From Scortum barcoo (taxonomy: Eukaryota; Chordata; Actinopteri; Centrarchiformes; Terapontidae), in contig CM041533.1 of the NCBI GenBank assembly GCA_023238725.1, forward strand, positions 24,297,766-24,361,765: 64,000 bases of DNA. Reading direction: 5' to 3'. The translations under genes and the position numbers were made by a program. The notes under the pieces are model-generated. The model saw nothing but the letters and a program-made list of their open reading frames with translations. It was not told the origin of the DNA and did no database searches. Shown here piece after piece: positions 36,001 to 47,805 of this stretch (its first letter is position 1; each line of letters begins with the position of its first letter).

Positions 36001-37419
36001 TTCAGGGTCTCCATGCAAGTCACTGTCCACGTGTGCGCTCTCCTTTATGACACCTGATAATGTAACATCATCTCTAAAGGAATGTAAGCTCTCAATGACT
36101 TTCACGTCCTGTCGTCTGACTTCAATATTAGTCATGGTCCATTTCAGCAAGATGTTTTTGCTCATCTAACTTCATATCGAGCCATTCCTTTATTTCTGTC
36201 ACAGTACTGCAATGACATGGTGATGACAACTGTAGTAGCATAATGTTTTCAGATTTTTATTTATTTATTTTTTTATCACTACTGAATTGTTTTTGCTCTT
36301 GGTTTGCATCTTAGTGAATGACACAATGTAAATGGAGCAGAGCAGGCAGCCCTACAGTACACATAGAGCAATTTAGAGCTGTTTACTAGTTTAATGACCA
36401 AATCTCTCAAACACACACCTCCTCATGACCTGGTGGCATCCATCAAGAAAAATTTACAACAGGTTTGTGTAGTTAAGAGGGTTTGGTGAATCAGACTTAG
36501 AATAATTGCACAAGCATCCATCACAGGAAAAAAAAAGGGATATAGGGTAAGAAAATGCTCTTTTCCATCCACCAGTTTTTATTTGCATTTTCAATTTACA
36601 CATAAAAACACCTGAGTGGAAACGATGTATCAATAAAAGCAAAATGCAACCAAGTGTGATGGAATAAAAAAAAAAAGAATGTCTACAGTGAAGCATTATA
36701 TTGTCCGCAGACTATCAATTCTGTATATTGGTAGTGGTAGTGGTACACTGTATATTCAACAATTCTTAATGCTAAACTTAGATGGAAAATTACATTTTGC
36801 AACTAGTATATTCAAACATTGAGTGCATATATAGCATATGGAATCAGATTTAGGCCATACGTTTTAGAGTGAAGTGAGTGTATTTATATCCAGTAAGAGG
36901 CTGTGTGTGTTCCTTCAGGGTGCGCTATACTGCCTCTGTTCTCCCTCCCTACATATCAACCACCACCATCCCGGTAACCGCAGGATGCAAATCCATACAG
37001 TAAGAGCATATAGATGATTTGTCAGGCAAGCATTAGACTAGTGCTTTCATGCAAACCTGACACTGTATGTCAAAACATGACAAAAAACCTACTTTCAAAC
37101 ACCCCCCAAACTTCATCTGTTTCAGGCAGAATAACAAATGTCACATTTGTGATGGCTTTAGTTTGGTGTCACAGTTTTGTGACATATCAGACTTTTTCTC
37201 AGTGAATTTCTGGCAGTGTGAAACTGGCAGACACAGTGATATCTGGCCTGTTTTTCCACCACAGACTACAGAGTCCATTTCACAACAATTAAAAATGTGT
37301 CAGAGACAGCACAGCCAAAATAATGTTCAGGATGACTGTAAATGTGACAGTAAATAAAAAGACAGAATGTTTTGACACATTCTCCCTTTTTCTCTCTCTC
37401 TTTCTCCCTCTCTTTCCAG

Positions 37420-37530
37420 GAGTTGCAGTTTGAACGTCTGACCAGAGAGCTGGAAGCTGAACGACAGATTGTTGCCAGTCAGCTGGAGAGATGCAAGCTT
37501 GGCTCTGAGACTGGAAGCATGACTAGCATC

Positions 37531-37532
<2 letters not shown>
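37420..37532 (+). CDS. ctnnd2: ctnnd2 third coding exon, N-terminal coiled coil
   Basis: The exon has 113 nt: 37 codons starting in phase 0, plus two nucleotides of a split serine codon. The acceptor is a long tctctct/tttctccc pyrimidine tract ending in ttccag. The donor GT is the first unit of a (GT)17 array. The translation starts ELQFERLTRELEAERQ, continues through VASQLERCKLGSETGSM and ends TSI. It is the N-terminal coiled coil of the p120/delta-catenin group: leucine and hydrophobic residues at heptad spacing among alternating charges. KLGSETGSM matches CTNND2; from memory PKP4 has RLGAES at this place, which separates the paralogs. It joins in frame with the exon at 17544-17680 (KEQ|ELQF). 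The a/b copy of a teleost duplicate pair cannot be decided from this short region. Confidence 0.96.

Positions 37533-37567
<35 letters not shown>
37533..37567 (+). repeat. (GT)17 microsatellite forming the exon-3 splice donor
   Basis: Seventeen uninterrupted GT units begin immediately at the exon end (ATCAG|gtgtgt...). The first GT is the invariant donor dinucleotide of the ctnnd2 exon at 37420-37532. Confidence 0.97.
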
Positions 37568-37570
<3 letters not shown>

Positions 37571-40500
37571 TTGTCTCACACCCATCAGATCCTCTGTACA
37601 CTCTACCTGTGTGTGTCAGCTGTGCTCTTGCAGGTGACTGGCTTTACAGCTGGTCACATTAGTGGTACACTCCTTGATCTGAGTACAGTATTCATCTGTA
37701 CGGTTCAAACCACAAATCAAAAACACTGCTGGTTTTTATTTTGGACGTCAAAGAGACAGACCTTCCTCCTCTGCTGTCTAGATCGTGGTCCTTCTCTTCT
37801 CTCACACCTGATAGTTACCTGATGGAGCTTCGACATGTATTTATATTGTGGTTTTCCCATGAATTTACACACTGAACACCTCTCAGAGTGGAGAATCATA
37901 AATCTAGTAGCTCCACCTTCCCTTTTGAAGTTGTAGTGAGGTCCATGGCTGTCAGCTGAGGCAGAACTTCACGGCTCTCATGTAATATACTGCAGTCAGG
38001 GAATGCATATTTAAAGGATCTGTGTACAGTATTGCTATACATTACTGTGGTAAATTGTGGTAATTTGGATTGTGGACACAGTTACATTGTGAGTTAAAGG
38101 AACTGCTGAAATGGCCCTCTGCCTCTACCTGAACTTAACTGTCAAGTGATCACTTTCATATCACACACATTTGTCAGAGATAGCCAAAACGGCAAAATTG
38201 CCGTTGATGTAAACATTCCTTAGTGAGCTCTTTTTTGCTATTATAAACATATTAAAGAACTGTTTTTACATTCGAGTAATTATGGTCACTTTAGATTACC
38301 TCATTTTAAGGACTCATATTAGCTGTTACCAGCTCTAACTAATATTATTATTCCCCTTCCTGTTCTTCATAACAAACACAAATAACATCAGAACAAAGAA
38401 GAACAACAGTGAGGTGAAGAGTACACATAACCACTTTATGAAACATGCCACTTTTTTTTTTTTTAAGTACAACATAATGTTGAGGATGGTAACTTGAGGA
38501 CTCTTATAAATTGTATGTGCACAGTTTGCCTCAAGAAAGGATATAGGTCTGTCAAAGAACAGCAGACTTAAGTTATTGATAGGATCAAGTTGCCATCCTG
38601 AGGTGCCTCTCTGCACATTAACTACACGTACTGTAGCGCAGTAAAGCTCAGAGGTGCAGGAGAAATGAATCACGATCACTTTGTGGCAGAGAGATTTGAA
38701 CTTGAAAGAAATCTGATGTCAGGCTGAAACTTTGATTTAATCTGAATTTGATGTGATCATGTGGATTCAAATAATGGATGCTTCAATATGGATTTTTATA
38801 TAACCTGTGTCAGAGTGCTATGGCCAAAGATTTTACACTTGGAGTGTCGTGATTACACATCTACATATCTACCCTTCGTCATGCTAACATATAAATTTTT
38901 TGCAGCAGCAGAAGCAGAAGGCAAAATGACATTATCTTACAACTCAGTCAGTACGACCGTCCAGGTTGATAAAAGCAGCTGCATTTTGTAGTTTCAGTGA
39001 TTTTTTTGCTCAGGTCTAATGGCATAAAGCAAATTCTCAGCTTTGCAAACATAACACGCTATTTATTGTCCATTGAAAAGAAAAAAAAGCAATTACTTCT
39101 GAAACAGAATCAAACAATGTACAGCTGTCACCGCCATCCATTGGTCTTCTTTCTTGTGACGAGACGAGGTAAACCGTACACAATGTGAAGACACTGTCTT
39201 ATTATTTGCTGCTGATTGAGTTTGGACCCGGGCCTCAGCTCTGCTCTGGGCTCAGAGAACACATTCTACACATTCCATACCAGTCCCAATGTGAAAACAG
39301 CACTCCTGGCACAATAGCACTAATGCACTTAGCCTGCCACTCAGGACAATGTAACACGATTAAAGACTCTGTCTCCATCTCTCTGTCTCAGTCTCTCTCT
39401 CCCGTACACACAGAAAAATAAACGTTCACAATCCATCATCTTTTCTCCTCTTTGATTCCGTTAAGCGAGCGGGGATTCCATCCGTCTCAAACTAATTACT
39501 CATCTGCCGGCATTGTGATTCTCATTTCAATTTGAGGGTCGGACCAACAAAGAGCGGAAAGATGGCCTGAAACCGATTCATTCACCAGTCTAATTAACCA
39601 GTGCATGCATCCAGCTCCTCGACGCTGTCACAGGGCCGCATTGAGGGGCCACCGTTTTAAAACAGCAGCGACGCGGGAGATGGAAGAGGTGCGGAGTCCA
39701 AAAAAAACACGTCCTGCACTTCATCAGCCAGCTGCATGCAGATGGAGTAAAGGCTGCCATCTCGCCGACTCGATTAGATGGGTTTATTATTTAGTGAGGA
39801 GCAGCGCGTCTCGTGGATTACGCCGTCTTCCACCGCTTTTTATAGGCCATCCACTTTGTTTGACTCGGAGGTAATTACCAAATGGACAAATGGTTTGGCA
39901 AAACTCACAAGTCCACTAAGGCAATATGCTGGAGGTTTGTAGCGCCTAAAGCATGTAGGATTTATTGTTCAATTAGCTCTGAAACATTAGTATTGTTGTT
40001 GTTCTGAATAGTTTTATTCATCACTGTCTGTCCCAGTGAACAGAAGGGGCAACATTTAATCGGCAGCTATAATACATGTACAAGAATTCATCTTGGTAGC
40101 ATTTGTGAAGACGTATTGACACTGTGTTCAGCAATCCTGGTGGAAGTACAGCTAAATTCATTCACATTATTGCTGTGTATTGAGTTTATTATCTTTATCA
40201 TTTTGAGGTACAGTATGTACTTTGGCTATAGAAATGTGATGATTTTTTCTTTTGTTTGTTTTATGTTACCTTTTTTTTGCATGTTTATTCCTTCTCTGTT
40301 TTTTCGTTGAGCTAAGTTAGCGCACATATGTTAGCATGGTCTTAATGTCTTTATTTGTTTTCTACTTTAGCGAGGTATGTTAAATGATACGTTTCTTGTT
40401 TAGCTGTCACATAATCACTTCTCGATCCAAGCCGCCCAGTTTCAGTGAGGGGCCTTTAGCAAGCGCTAATTTAGCATTACTGCTGCTAGCTACCATTTCT

Positions 40501-41474
40501 CTCCTATTCAATGCATTTAGATATCAGGCTATCTAACTAGTGCAAGAGGCAAGTGTTCCATACAAATATATTTATTCACAAAATAGAAATGAAAGTTACT
40601 TTATTCCAGAATACTGTCCAATGTCCAAATATCATTAGCATTCAGGTCATCGTATCAGTGTGTTTTCCTGCCAGTGGCTACGCACATACATCTTAGAAGC
40701 TAGCTATATGAGTTGTTTCTTCTCAGCTCATAGTTATCCAAATGGCCAGGGATGATCGACACAGTCAGAGTGCATTAAACGGCGCATTAAATGTATCACT
40801 TGGAGAACAATACTGGGCTTTAGCCAGGAAGCTTTTATCAGAGTTTCTTTGAAAACTCCTTCACAGACACCCTTATTGGCCCTCCCAAAGGAGCAGCTCC
40901 ATTTCTACTCCCTGACAAACCACACTTTCATAGACTCAGGCACAGCAGATATAATATAACCAGAGATGTTATGACCAGGGACCATACAATGGCTGTGTGG
41001 GGCATTTCAGACATCTTGGCTGATGGCTGCACTAGATAGAAAGTGGCTAAACAATAGAGGATGGTTACAGTGTTCAGTGTGGCCTTTCATGGGCTTTCCT
41101 AATGTTAACTTGAAGAAGTAAAAAAACTGTAGACACTCAAAATACAGACTTTTCACATATGAATAAAATCCCCTATTAATATGTGACTTATGCAGCAAAT
41201 ATGTTCTTAGTAAGTTAGACCTACAGTCTGTCCCCTGATAGACAGAAAGGTTGAATTATGAATTAGCGTTCAGTGCAGCTGTGTGGCTGTGGGGTGCCGG
41301 CGGTTTAAGAGTCTGCTCCTGTTGTGTTGTGGAAGATAAAGACTTTCAGAGGTGCTAATGAGATCTTCAGCCCAGCCTTTGTTTCCAGTTTTAATCAGTC
41401 ACCACAGGTCACAGTGTCTGCCACGACATATGCTGCTGCTTTATCACTTCAAAAAGCACAAATCCACCATGCCA

Positions 41475-41498
41475 GTGTGTGTGTGTGTGTGTGTGTGT
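41475..41498. repeat. (GT)12 microsatellite
   Basis: An uninterrupted GT run. Confidence 0.95.
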
Positions 41499-44400
41499 CA
41501 AACTGAGCCAGTGTTGTAGTCTGTGGAAAGATGAGCATGCCATGCTGTATGTTTCCTCATCAGTTAAAGGACCATTGCGCCTCAAATGTCGAGGATATTT
41601 TGGTGGCTCCTCTGGTCTTAAATGACATAAGAGGTTGAAATGAAGACAGGTAAACAGTCACTTACCATCATCACTACTGTATTGTACATATCAGTATTCA
41701 CCATTGAAGCGCCACCTCGGTTACCAACCACATCCTCTAACTCAAGTCTCTGCGGTGGCTTCAGCAGTTAAAAGAAATGGTCTTTGTGTTGCTTTTTTAA
41801 CCACAGTATGCCCAATATTTCATCAACAGATTAACATGTGCAACAAGTATCACATATTTTATAACTGCTGTACATTAGCTAAATGAAATAGCTAAAATGC
41901 CCAATTCCTCAGCTGTTACAGCAAAGCTTTTTTTTTTCACCAGCAGTCACTGAAGTTGAAGAGAGACTTTTTTTGCCTTAAGGAGACCCTCCCCCTCTAC
42001 TCCTCTCCAGCTTCTCTTGTTATTCAGTTTCCCCACCATTCACTTTAATAGTCTCTTGTCTTATTAGCTCGCTCTCTCTTGTCTTTTCACATTTTTTTTA
42101 TCGTCTGTTTTTTTTTCTCTTTTCCATCTTTCTTTGACAACTTTCAATCCACACACAGGGTTGGGTTGCTGTTAAGAGCTATTATGTTAAATCCTTTAGC
42201 ATTTTCAGTTGGGTGCACATATGAAAACACATTCACCAGTCAGGCTTAGGCTTTGCTTAAAACACACTTTTGGAGCATTTTTAAACTCTGGACTGACTGG
42301 TTGACTCTGGTCTCACCCAGCTACATCATGAGTTAGTAGGAAGGTAAAGGAAGAGAAACCCATCCCTGATTTGGACCAAAATATAAGGGAGGAGGAAACA
42401 CCCTAGAGAGTATCTCTCTCTGTTGGTGTACCTCAGCATGCCTCATGTTTATGTGCTCCCTGGCTACAATCCTTTTATCTAATCATCCAAGTGGACCTCT
42501 GACAGCGAGCACACACCCAGTAGATACAGACATCTGAGCTCTGATGGCACCGTGGTGGCCACTCCACTCCGCTGGCTGAACAGTAGCCACCTCCCAGGGC
42601 CGGCTATTTGTCTGCCTCCTTTGGCTGTGCATATTTGCGACATTTGTCTGGTAATTGGATGGGCGGCTGCGTGCTTGTCTAGCCACTGAGTGCCGAGCGC
42701 GTGTATGTGTGCATGAGCCTTGGCTGTAACTGCAACACCCGGCGAGACCCACCACCACTCGTCTGGCGGAAAAATGCGACCCATCTAGCGAGCCCAGCGA
42801 GGGCCCATTACCCAGAAGCTGTAAGGACGCTCGGCTGCCAGCATAGACTCACAGCGCTGTGGCTCTCCCTCTGCTTCTCCTCAGCACACATTGTGTCACA
42901 CGTTTGTAGAGAGGCGCAGCTTTACCTGCTTAATTAGATTGAAAACAAGAAAACAAGAGGATGCTCATGGTGAAACTTATATCCTTTTACATGCCAGGTA
43001 TTGTTCGTGAGTTTTTATAAATCTTTATAACTAATGGCAATGAGGGCTACATTTAAAACTTTAACTCTGCAGTTTTCCTACAACAACTACAACTACTATA
43101 ATCTTTTTTCTTAGGTCAGCAGTTATTAACTTAGTGGGGAGTGGTAGACAGTAGCTTCGCTGTCACTCATCCCTGTCAGGGCTGTTATGGGTGTTATCAG
43201 GTGTTGTAGAGGTCTAATTCCCCCTTCCCCATATAGTGTTTCTCGTAGCACTGCTCTCTTTGGCTGGCGTCGGGTTAGGGTTCGAGGTTTCAGAGATAAC
43301 AGGGTATGGTTGGGTTGAGTTGAAGCATCACAGATGGCTGAGAATGGATTCAGGAAAATGTAAGGGCAAACAGAAATAAATTGAGAAGCAGACCTCGACA
43401 CCACCAGCTGACAGCCTGTTGTTTTGTTTTCGATTGAGAGTGCTGGATAGTATCTTTATTATTGTGAGCATGTAGTATTTTGATTCATTATTGTTTCAAC
43501 TGTTTGCTGCAGGAAGATGCCAGGGTTTAAAATTCACTTTCAAATGCCACACGTCTGTGCCTTGCCTTATTTTTTTTACTAATCACCAATGCCCCAGCTA
43601 CAGCCCGATCCAGGAAAATATGCGGTGCCACTCACACACATTCCACTTAGCATATCATATAAATATGGCCGTGATTTTGCTGATGAGGAAACATACTGTG
43701 CAGTTCTCCCATACCATCCAGACTCAGTCCTAGTAGTCACTCGTAAAGTGGGTCAGTTACGTAACGGACAAATTCATTTTGTGCACTTCATGTTTAGCGA
43801 CAGATGTTTTCAAGCGGCGTCCAAAAGAAAGAATCTCAAAGTCAGAGTGGCGACACGGCAACTTTGTTGCACACGGCAGTCACAAAGGACGCGTACTGCA
43901 GCTGCCACCTGTGCAAAGCAACAAGAGTTAATGTGTCTCAGCCAGTGTCGAGAGCAAAGGGCGGGGAGAGCTTTGCCATGACTGAGAATTGTAGTCGCTC
44001 CGATTGTGGTTTTATGTCACTGCTGTAATTACACACACAACGTGTTTTATAGAGAGGCCGTCATTTAGCGGATTATCGCAGAATGTGTGGAAATTAAAAA
44101 GTTTTACAGAAGCAATAAGGCTGCTCGGTTTAATGTGAGGCTGTGCACTGATTGGACTGCAGGTTGATTACAGAGTACAATGAGGACGCTCCTATGAATA
44201 ATAAAACTTGTGAATTTTTAACAGAACATGCGCTGTGTTCATTACCACAATCTCTCTATTTATAAGCCTGTTTAACCCTAATGTTCTGTTTGGGGTCCTG
44301 CAGACTGGATAATCTTTAAGAGCTCAATAAACACAGGGAGTATTGTTTTATCAGCCTGATCAACATTCATTTATATTGATTACTGATGCTTCACGACCAT

Positions 44401-47039
44401 TTCCGGTTTCATTGGCATTGCTTATAAACATCATTTTGAGCTGATGGTGCATTTCAGAGACATCAGCTTAAAAAAAAAACCTAGTTGAATGCAGTAGATT
44501 TGAATACACTCTAACCTGTGATTGGTGTGGACAGTACATCGTACGCGCACTTGCACACAGAAGAAATTACTGGATGGACACCAGAACTGTAAAAACCTCT
44601 GGCAGAGAGTCTCACTTTTATGAAAGCTGAGGGCAATGTGTCTCTGGGTGGAGTCTCGTCAGGACCAGCTGCACCGTACATGCATGCAGCGTATTTTCAC
44701 ACCTCACAGTGGATGTGTCAGTTGTTAACCGGTGTCTTTTTTCCTTCGTTTTACTTAAAAATTCACCTTGGTAGGTTGCGGTGTGTTGCATTACGTTAAG
44801 GTTTTGCAACGGTTTTTTCAAAAAGAGTTAAAACAGTGAGGTGGAACGCTCTCACAGTAATGTCCTTATGTTGGATAACACACTCTACTGATATAGAGTG
44901 TGTATATATACATGCACGCACACACACACACTGTATATTTGTTCATGCATAGTCTAAATAACATATAAAACAGAAAACCTTTACTTCTTTAGTGTAAAAA
45001 ATCTTTATTGTCATTTCTATGTTATCTTCATGAAATGTGCCAGCTCAGTTGTTACCACTTCAGCAACTCTACATACTGGGCTAAAATAACAAAAATGAAA
45101 AAATACTCAGAAATTAGAAAGTGTTGCGTGAAGATGACATTTTAACGACTTTCGTGAACTTGTCTGTGTGATTGAGCCTTCTTCCTGCTACACCAACGTG
45201 TTTGTTTTTCAGGGTTTTTATTTATTGGGAGGGGGGGGGCTGGATATTTTAGACTCCTCTCTCTATCATGCCCATAAACTGCATCATCTGGAATCACATT
45301 ACACGCTCCTCTCTAAATGCCAGTGCTCTGAATGGTTATGCCGTCGTCGTGCCTGGATGAAATGCAGGCAGACTTTTAGTTAAAGGCCACTACCTCTCAG
45401 CCAATGCCCCTGAATGCTGAGTACAGCTCGGGTGAACAGTCTGGTATTTTGAAAAAAAAGTTGAAAGCGCTCTAAAATTGTTGATTGAATAAAAGGAAAA
45501 GAATTAAAAAAAGGAAGTGTCTTGATTTGTGCACGAACAACATCAGTGTGCTCATGTGTCAATGAATAATCTGTGATCTTTAGATTTCTTTGTTTCTTTC
45601 TGACATTAGAGGGCTTTGATACTGAATAACATCATAAGTCATTTACACACAGCTCTTTGTCTCTTTCTGTTTGGATTGAAATCCTCATGCGTGTCTTTAT
45701 CATCTTAGAAATATGGAAATACGATGACTGTAATGATAATGGTGGCGTTGTTTTTGATGATGTAGGTGATGAGGATGTTAATTTTTAGAGCTTCATTGAT
45801 CAAGATGAGGCTGAATGCTTGATGAAGACAGTGGTGGATCTGTGCGTGTGTTGGTATTGATCTGAGAGCGGGAGCGACGGGGGGTGCATGTTACATTTTA
45901 AACACTAGCGTTTGGCGTGATCCTTCTAAACTCTAAGTATTGATCCGAATGGAGTGAATGTGGAGCAAAGAGGAGCCGAGGAGGAGTGAAGGTCAGTGAT
46001 CTATAGAGGGCTCTCCCTGCCGATCGGGTGGATGGAGAGGAGAGTGAGGCAGGATGGGTAATGGGTGTTTGGGGATGGAGGTGAAATGAATCTGGTTCAT
46101 CGTTTCCAGGTTTTCAAAAGTATTGGTATTGCTCAGCAATGTCTTCGCATTGCTGTTTGTTCTAGACTCGTGTACAATGAAACGACGCCAGCTTTTATCT
46201 CGCAGTAGACTCAATGCAATTTCACACACGGTGATTCCAGTTGCAAGAGTGGAGATACAATTTTTTTTTTTTTATTATTTCTCTGTAATGGAGTACAGTT
46301 TGTGCACTTATTCTTTCAGTGTTGTTGACAAAAATTGACTTTTTTGCCATTGTTAGTTTATCACAGGTGTTGCTGGATTAGCAGACAGGCGGCCAGGGGG
46401 CCCGGGCCCTAAGGGCACTGTAGCTGTAGTAATTAGTAGTATACTATTACCTGTCTTGTCTACCTGTCTTGTAAAGCAGCCTTTACTAATTATATTCATG
46501 TCGAACTAAATGAGCACAAACAGGGGGTCAGTAGTGGCCTGATGATTGCACTGAATTGCCTTTTGTCTTTATTCATTCAGTCTCACATTGTGTTCATGTT
46601 AATTTGTTTCTGTTGTGTTTTGTCCCTAAATAATCAGATGTGAGAGACCTATCCATCCTTCACTTGTCATGGAGGCTAGTAGCAGCTGTTATGAGCAGCT
46701 GACTTCATGTTTTACACACAGACTAAAGAAATATGCAAATTGTAGTGTTCTTTTCAAAAACCTCCACAGCTCTGCTGGTCTTAGCCACACTTGTCCTAAT
46801 TTTTGTTGCCATTTTTCTCGAGCTATTTTTCATGGATGTAACTAGGTTGGGGGACCCTCAAGGGACCGCTTCGACCTGTAAGGCAAGGGTCCCTGTGACT
46901 GAGACAGCAGGACTGCATTAGTAGGCTAGTTTTCGGTAGCCTTGTTAGCTCTCCGTTTTGTATAGAAGGTAATCAGCAAAGAAGAGAAACACAAATGCTG
47001 AGAAACTACATTCAAGGATTTACAGCTCTATTATCATTA

Positions 47040-47070
47040 TATGTATATATATTATATATAATATATAGTA
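47040..47070. repeat. AT-rich simple repeat
   Basis: tatgtatatatattatatat followed by aatatatagta, an imperfect TA repeat and local palindrome. Confidence 0.8.
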
Positions 47071-47454
47071 TGTGTGTGTGTGCGTGCGTGCATAAACATG
47101 AAATAACAATAGGTAGTTATAGTGTCTATTATGTGTCTGTGTCAGTGTTTTTTTTCTCATCTTTGTGCCAGATTGATTTACAACTAATGGGGCCAATCAA
47201 GCTTCATTTAAAAAGATGAAATGATAAAGTAAATATAATTAGATATGTCACAAATGCTGTACTCATGCAGGGTAGTCAGGATATTTTAATTTCCTGCCTT
47301 TTATGGCTTATGTTGAGGCATCATTTTCAGCTACAGTGTGACTTCCATCCATGCTTTAACAGTCGTTTTGGACACAACCAAAATCGTACAAAAGATGTCC
47401 AAAGATTTTGTTGGAGAAAGTCTGTCTTTTTGAAGAACAAAATAAGGAGGAAAC

Positions 47455-47610
47455 CTGGGAGAGGAAGGTGAGAAAAAAAGAGGGCAGAGGGTTGAAAAGA
47501 GGACAGAGAAGGGGAGAGGGAGTCAGCATGAATGCAGAGCAAGAAGGGCGATTGAGAGAGGGAGGGAGGGAATAACAAGATGAGCCAGGAGGCAAAGAGG
47601 AGGGAGGCTG
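47455..47610. repeat. Purine-rich low-complexity tract
   Basis: The + strand is GA-rich (gagaggaaggtgagaaaaaa, gaggacagagaaggggagag, gagagagggagggaggga). Open frames on the minus strand here are Ser/Leu/Phe-rich artefacts. Confidence 0.8.
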
Positions 47611-47768
47611 TTGGGAGATGCATTCTCATGTTAAACCCTTTTAACCTGCTACCCTGCAAACACACGCAAACACACACTGAGTTAGCATGAGTCACTCGGA
47701 GACCCAGACACTCTTAATAAGCCTAATATCTTCCACCGTCACAGACGGGCACTGTCTGTCACGCTCGG

Positions 47769-47771
<3 letters not shown>

Positions 47772-47804
<33 letters not shown>
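47772..47804. repeat. (TG)16 microsatellite
   Basis: An uninterrupted TG run, followed by degenerate CA-rich sequence at 47945-48030. Confidence 0.95.

Positions 47805-47805
<1 letters not shown>

Larger units (their letters stand above)
17681..37419 (+). other. ctnnd2: ctnnd2 intron between second and third coding exons
   Basis: This is a 19.7 kb intron, gt at 17681 to ag at 37419. It contains two perfect inverted repeats (18780-18824 and 23971-24031), two copies of the dispersed fish repeat (19388-19586 and 22608-22745), CA arrays, the broken hAT transposon with its nested foldback element (29246-31110) and the GA/TC tracts at 32690-33085. I see nothing definite in 17750-18770, 19900-20990, 24050-25730, 25760-27990, 31520-32540 and 33100-37400, although parts of 28150-28330 and 34640-35740 are rich in TAAT-type motifs (see findings). 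Confidence 0.9.

Noticed and set aside
43589..43981. 130-codon + strand open frame with a YAVPLTHIP... start
   Set aside because: It looked partly protein-like, but no family was recognised, there is no supporting context and it overlaps another open frame of similar quality; left out for lack of evidence.
44879..44902. Short hairpin cacactcta/tagagtgtg
   Set aside because: A 9 bp stem is within chance expectation for this sequence length.
47327..47695. 122-codon minus-strand open frame
   Set aside because: Ser/Leu/Phe-rich translation of a purine-rich tract and a CA repeat.
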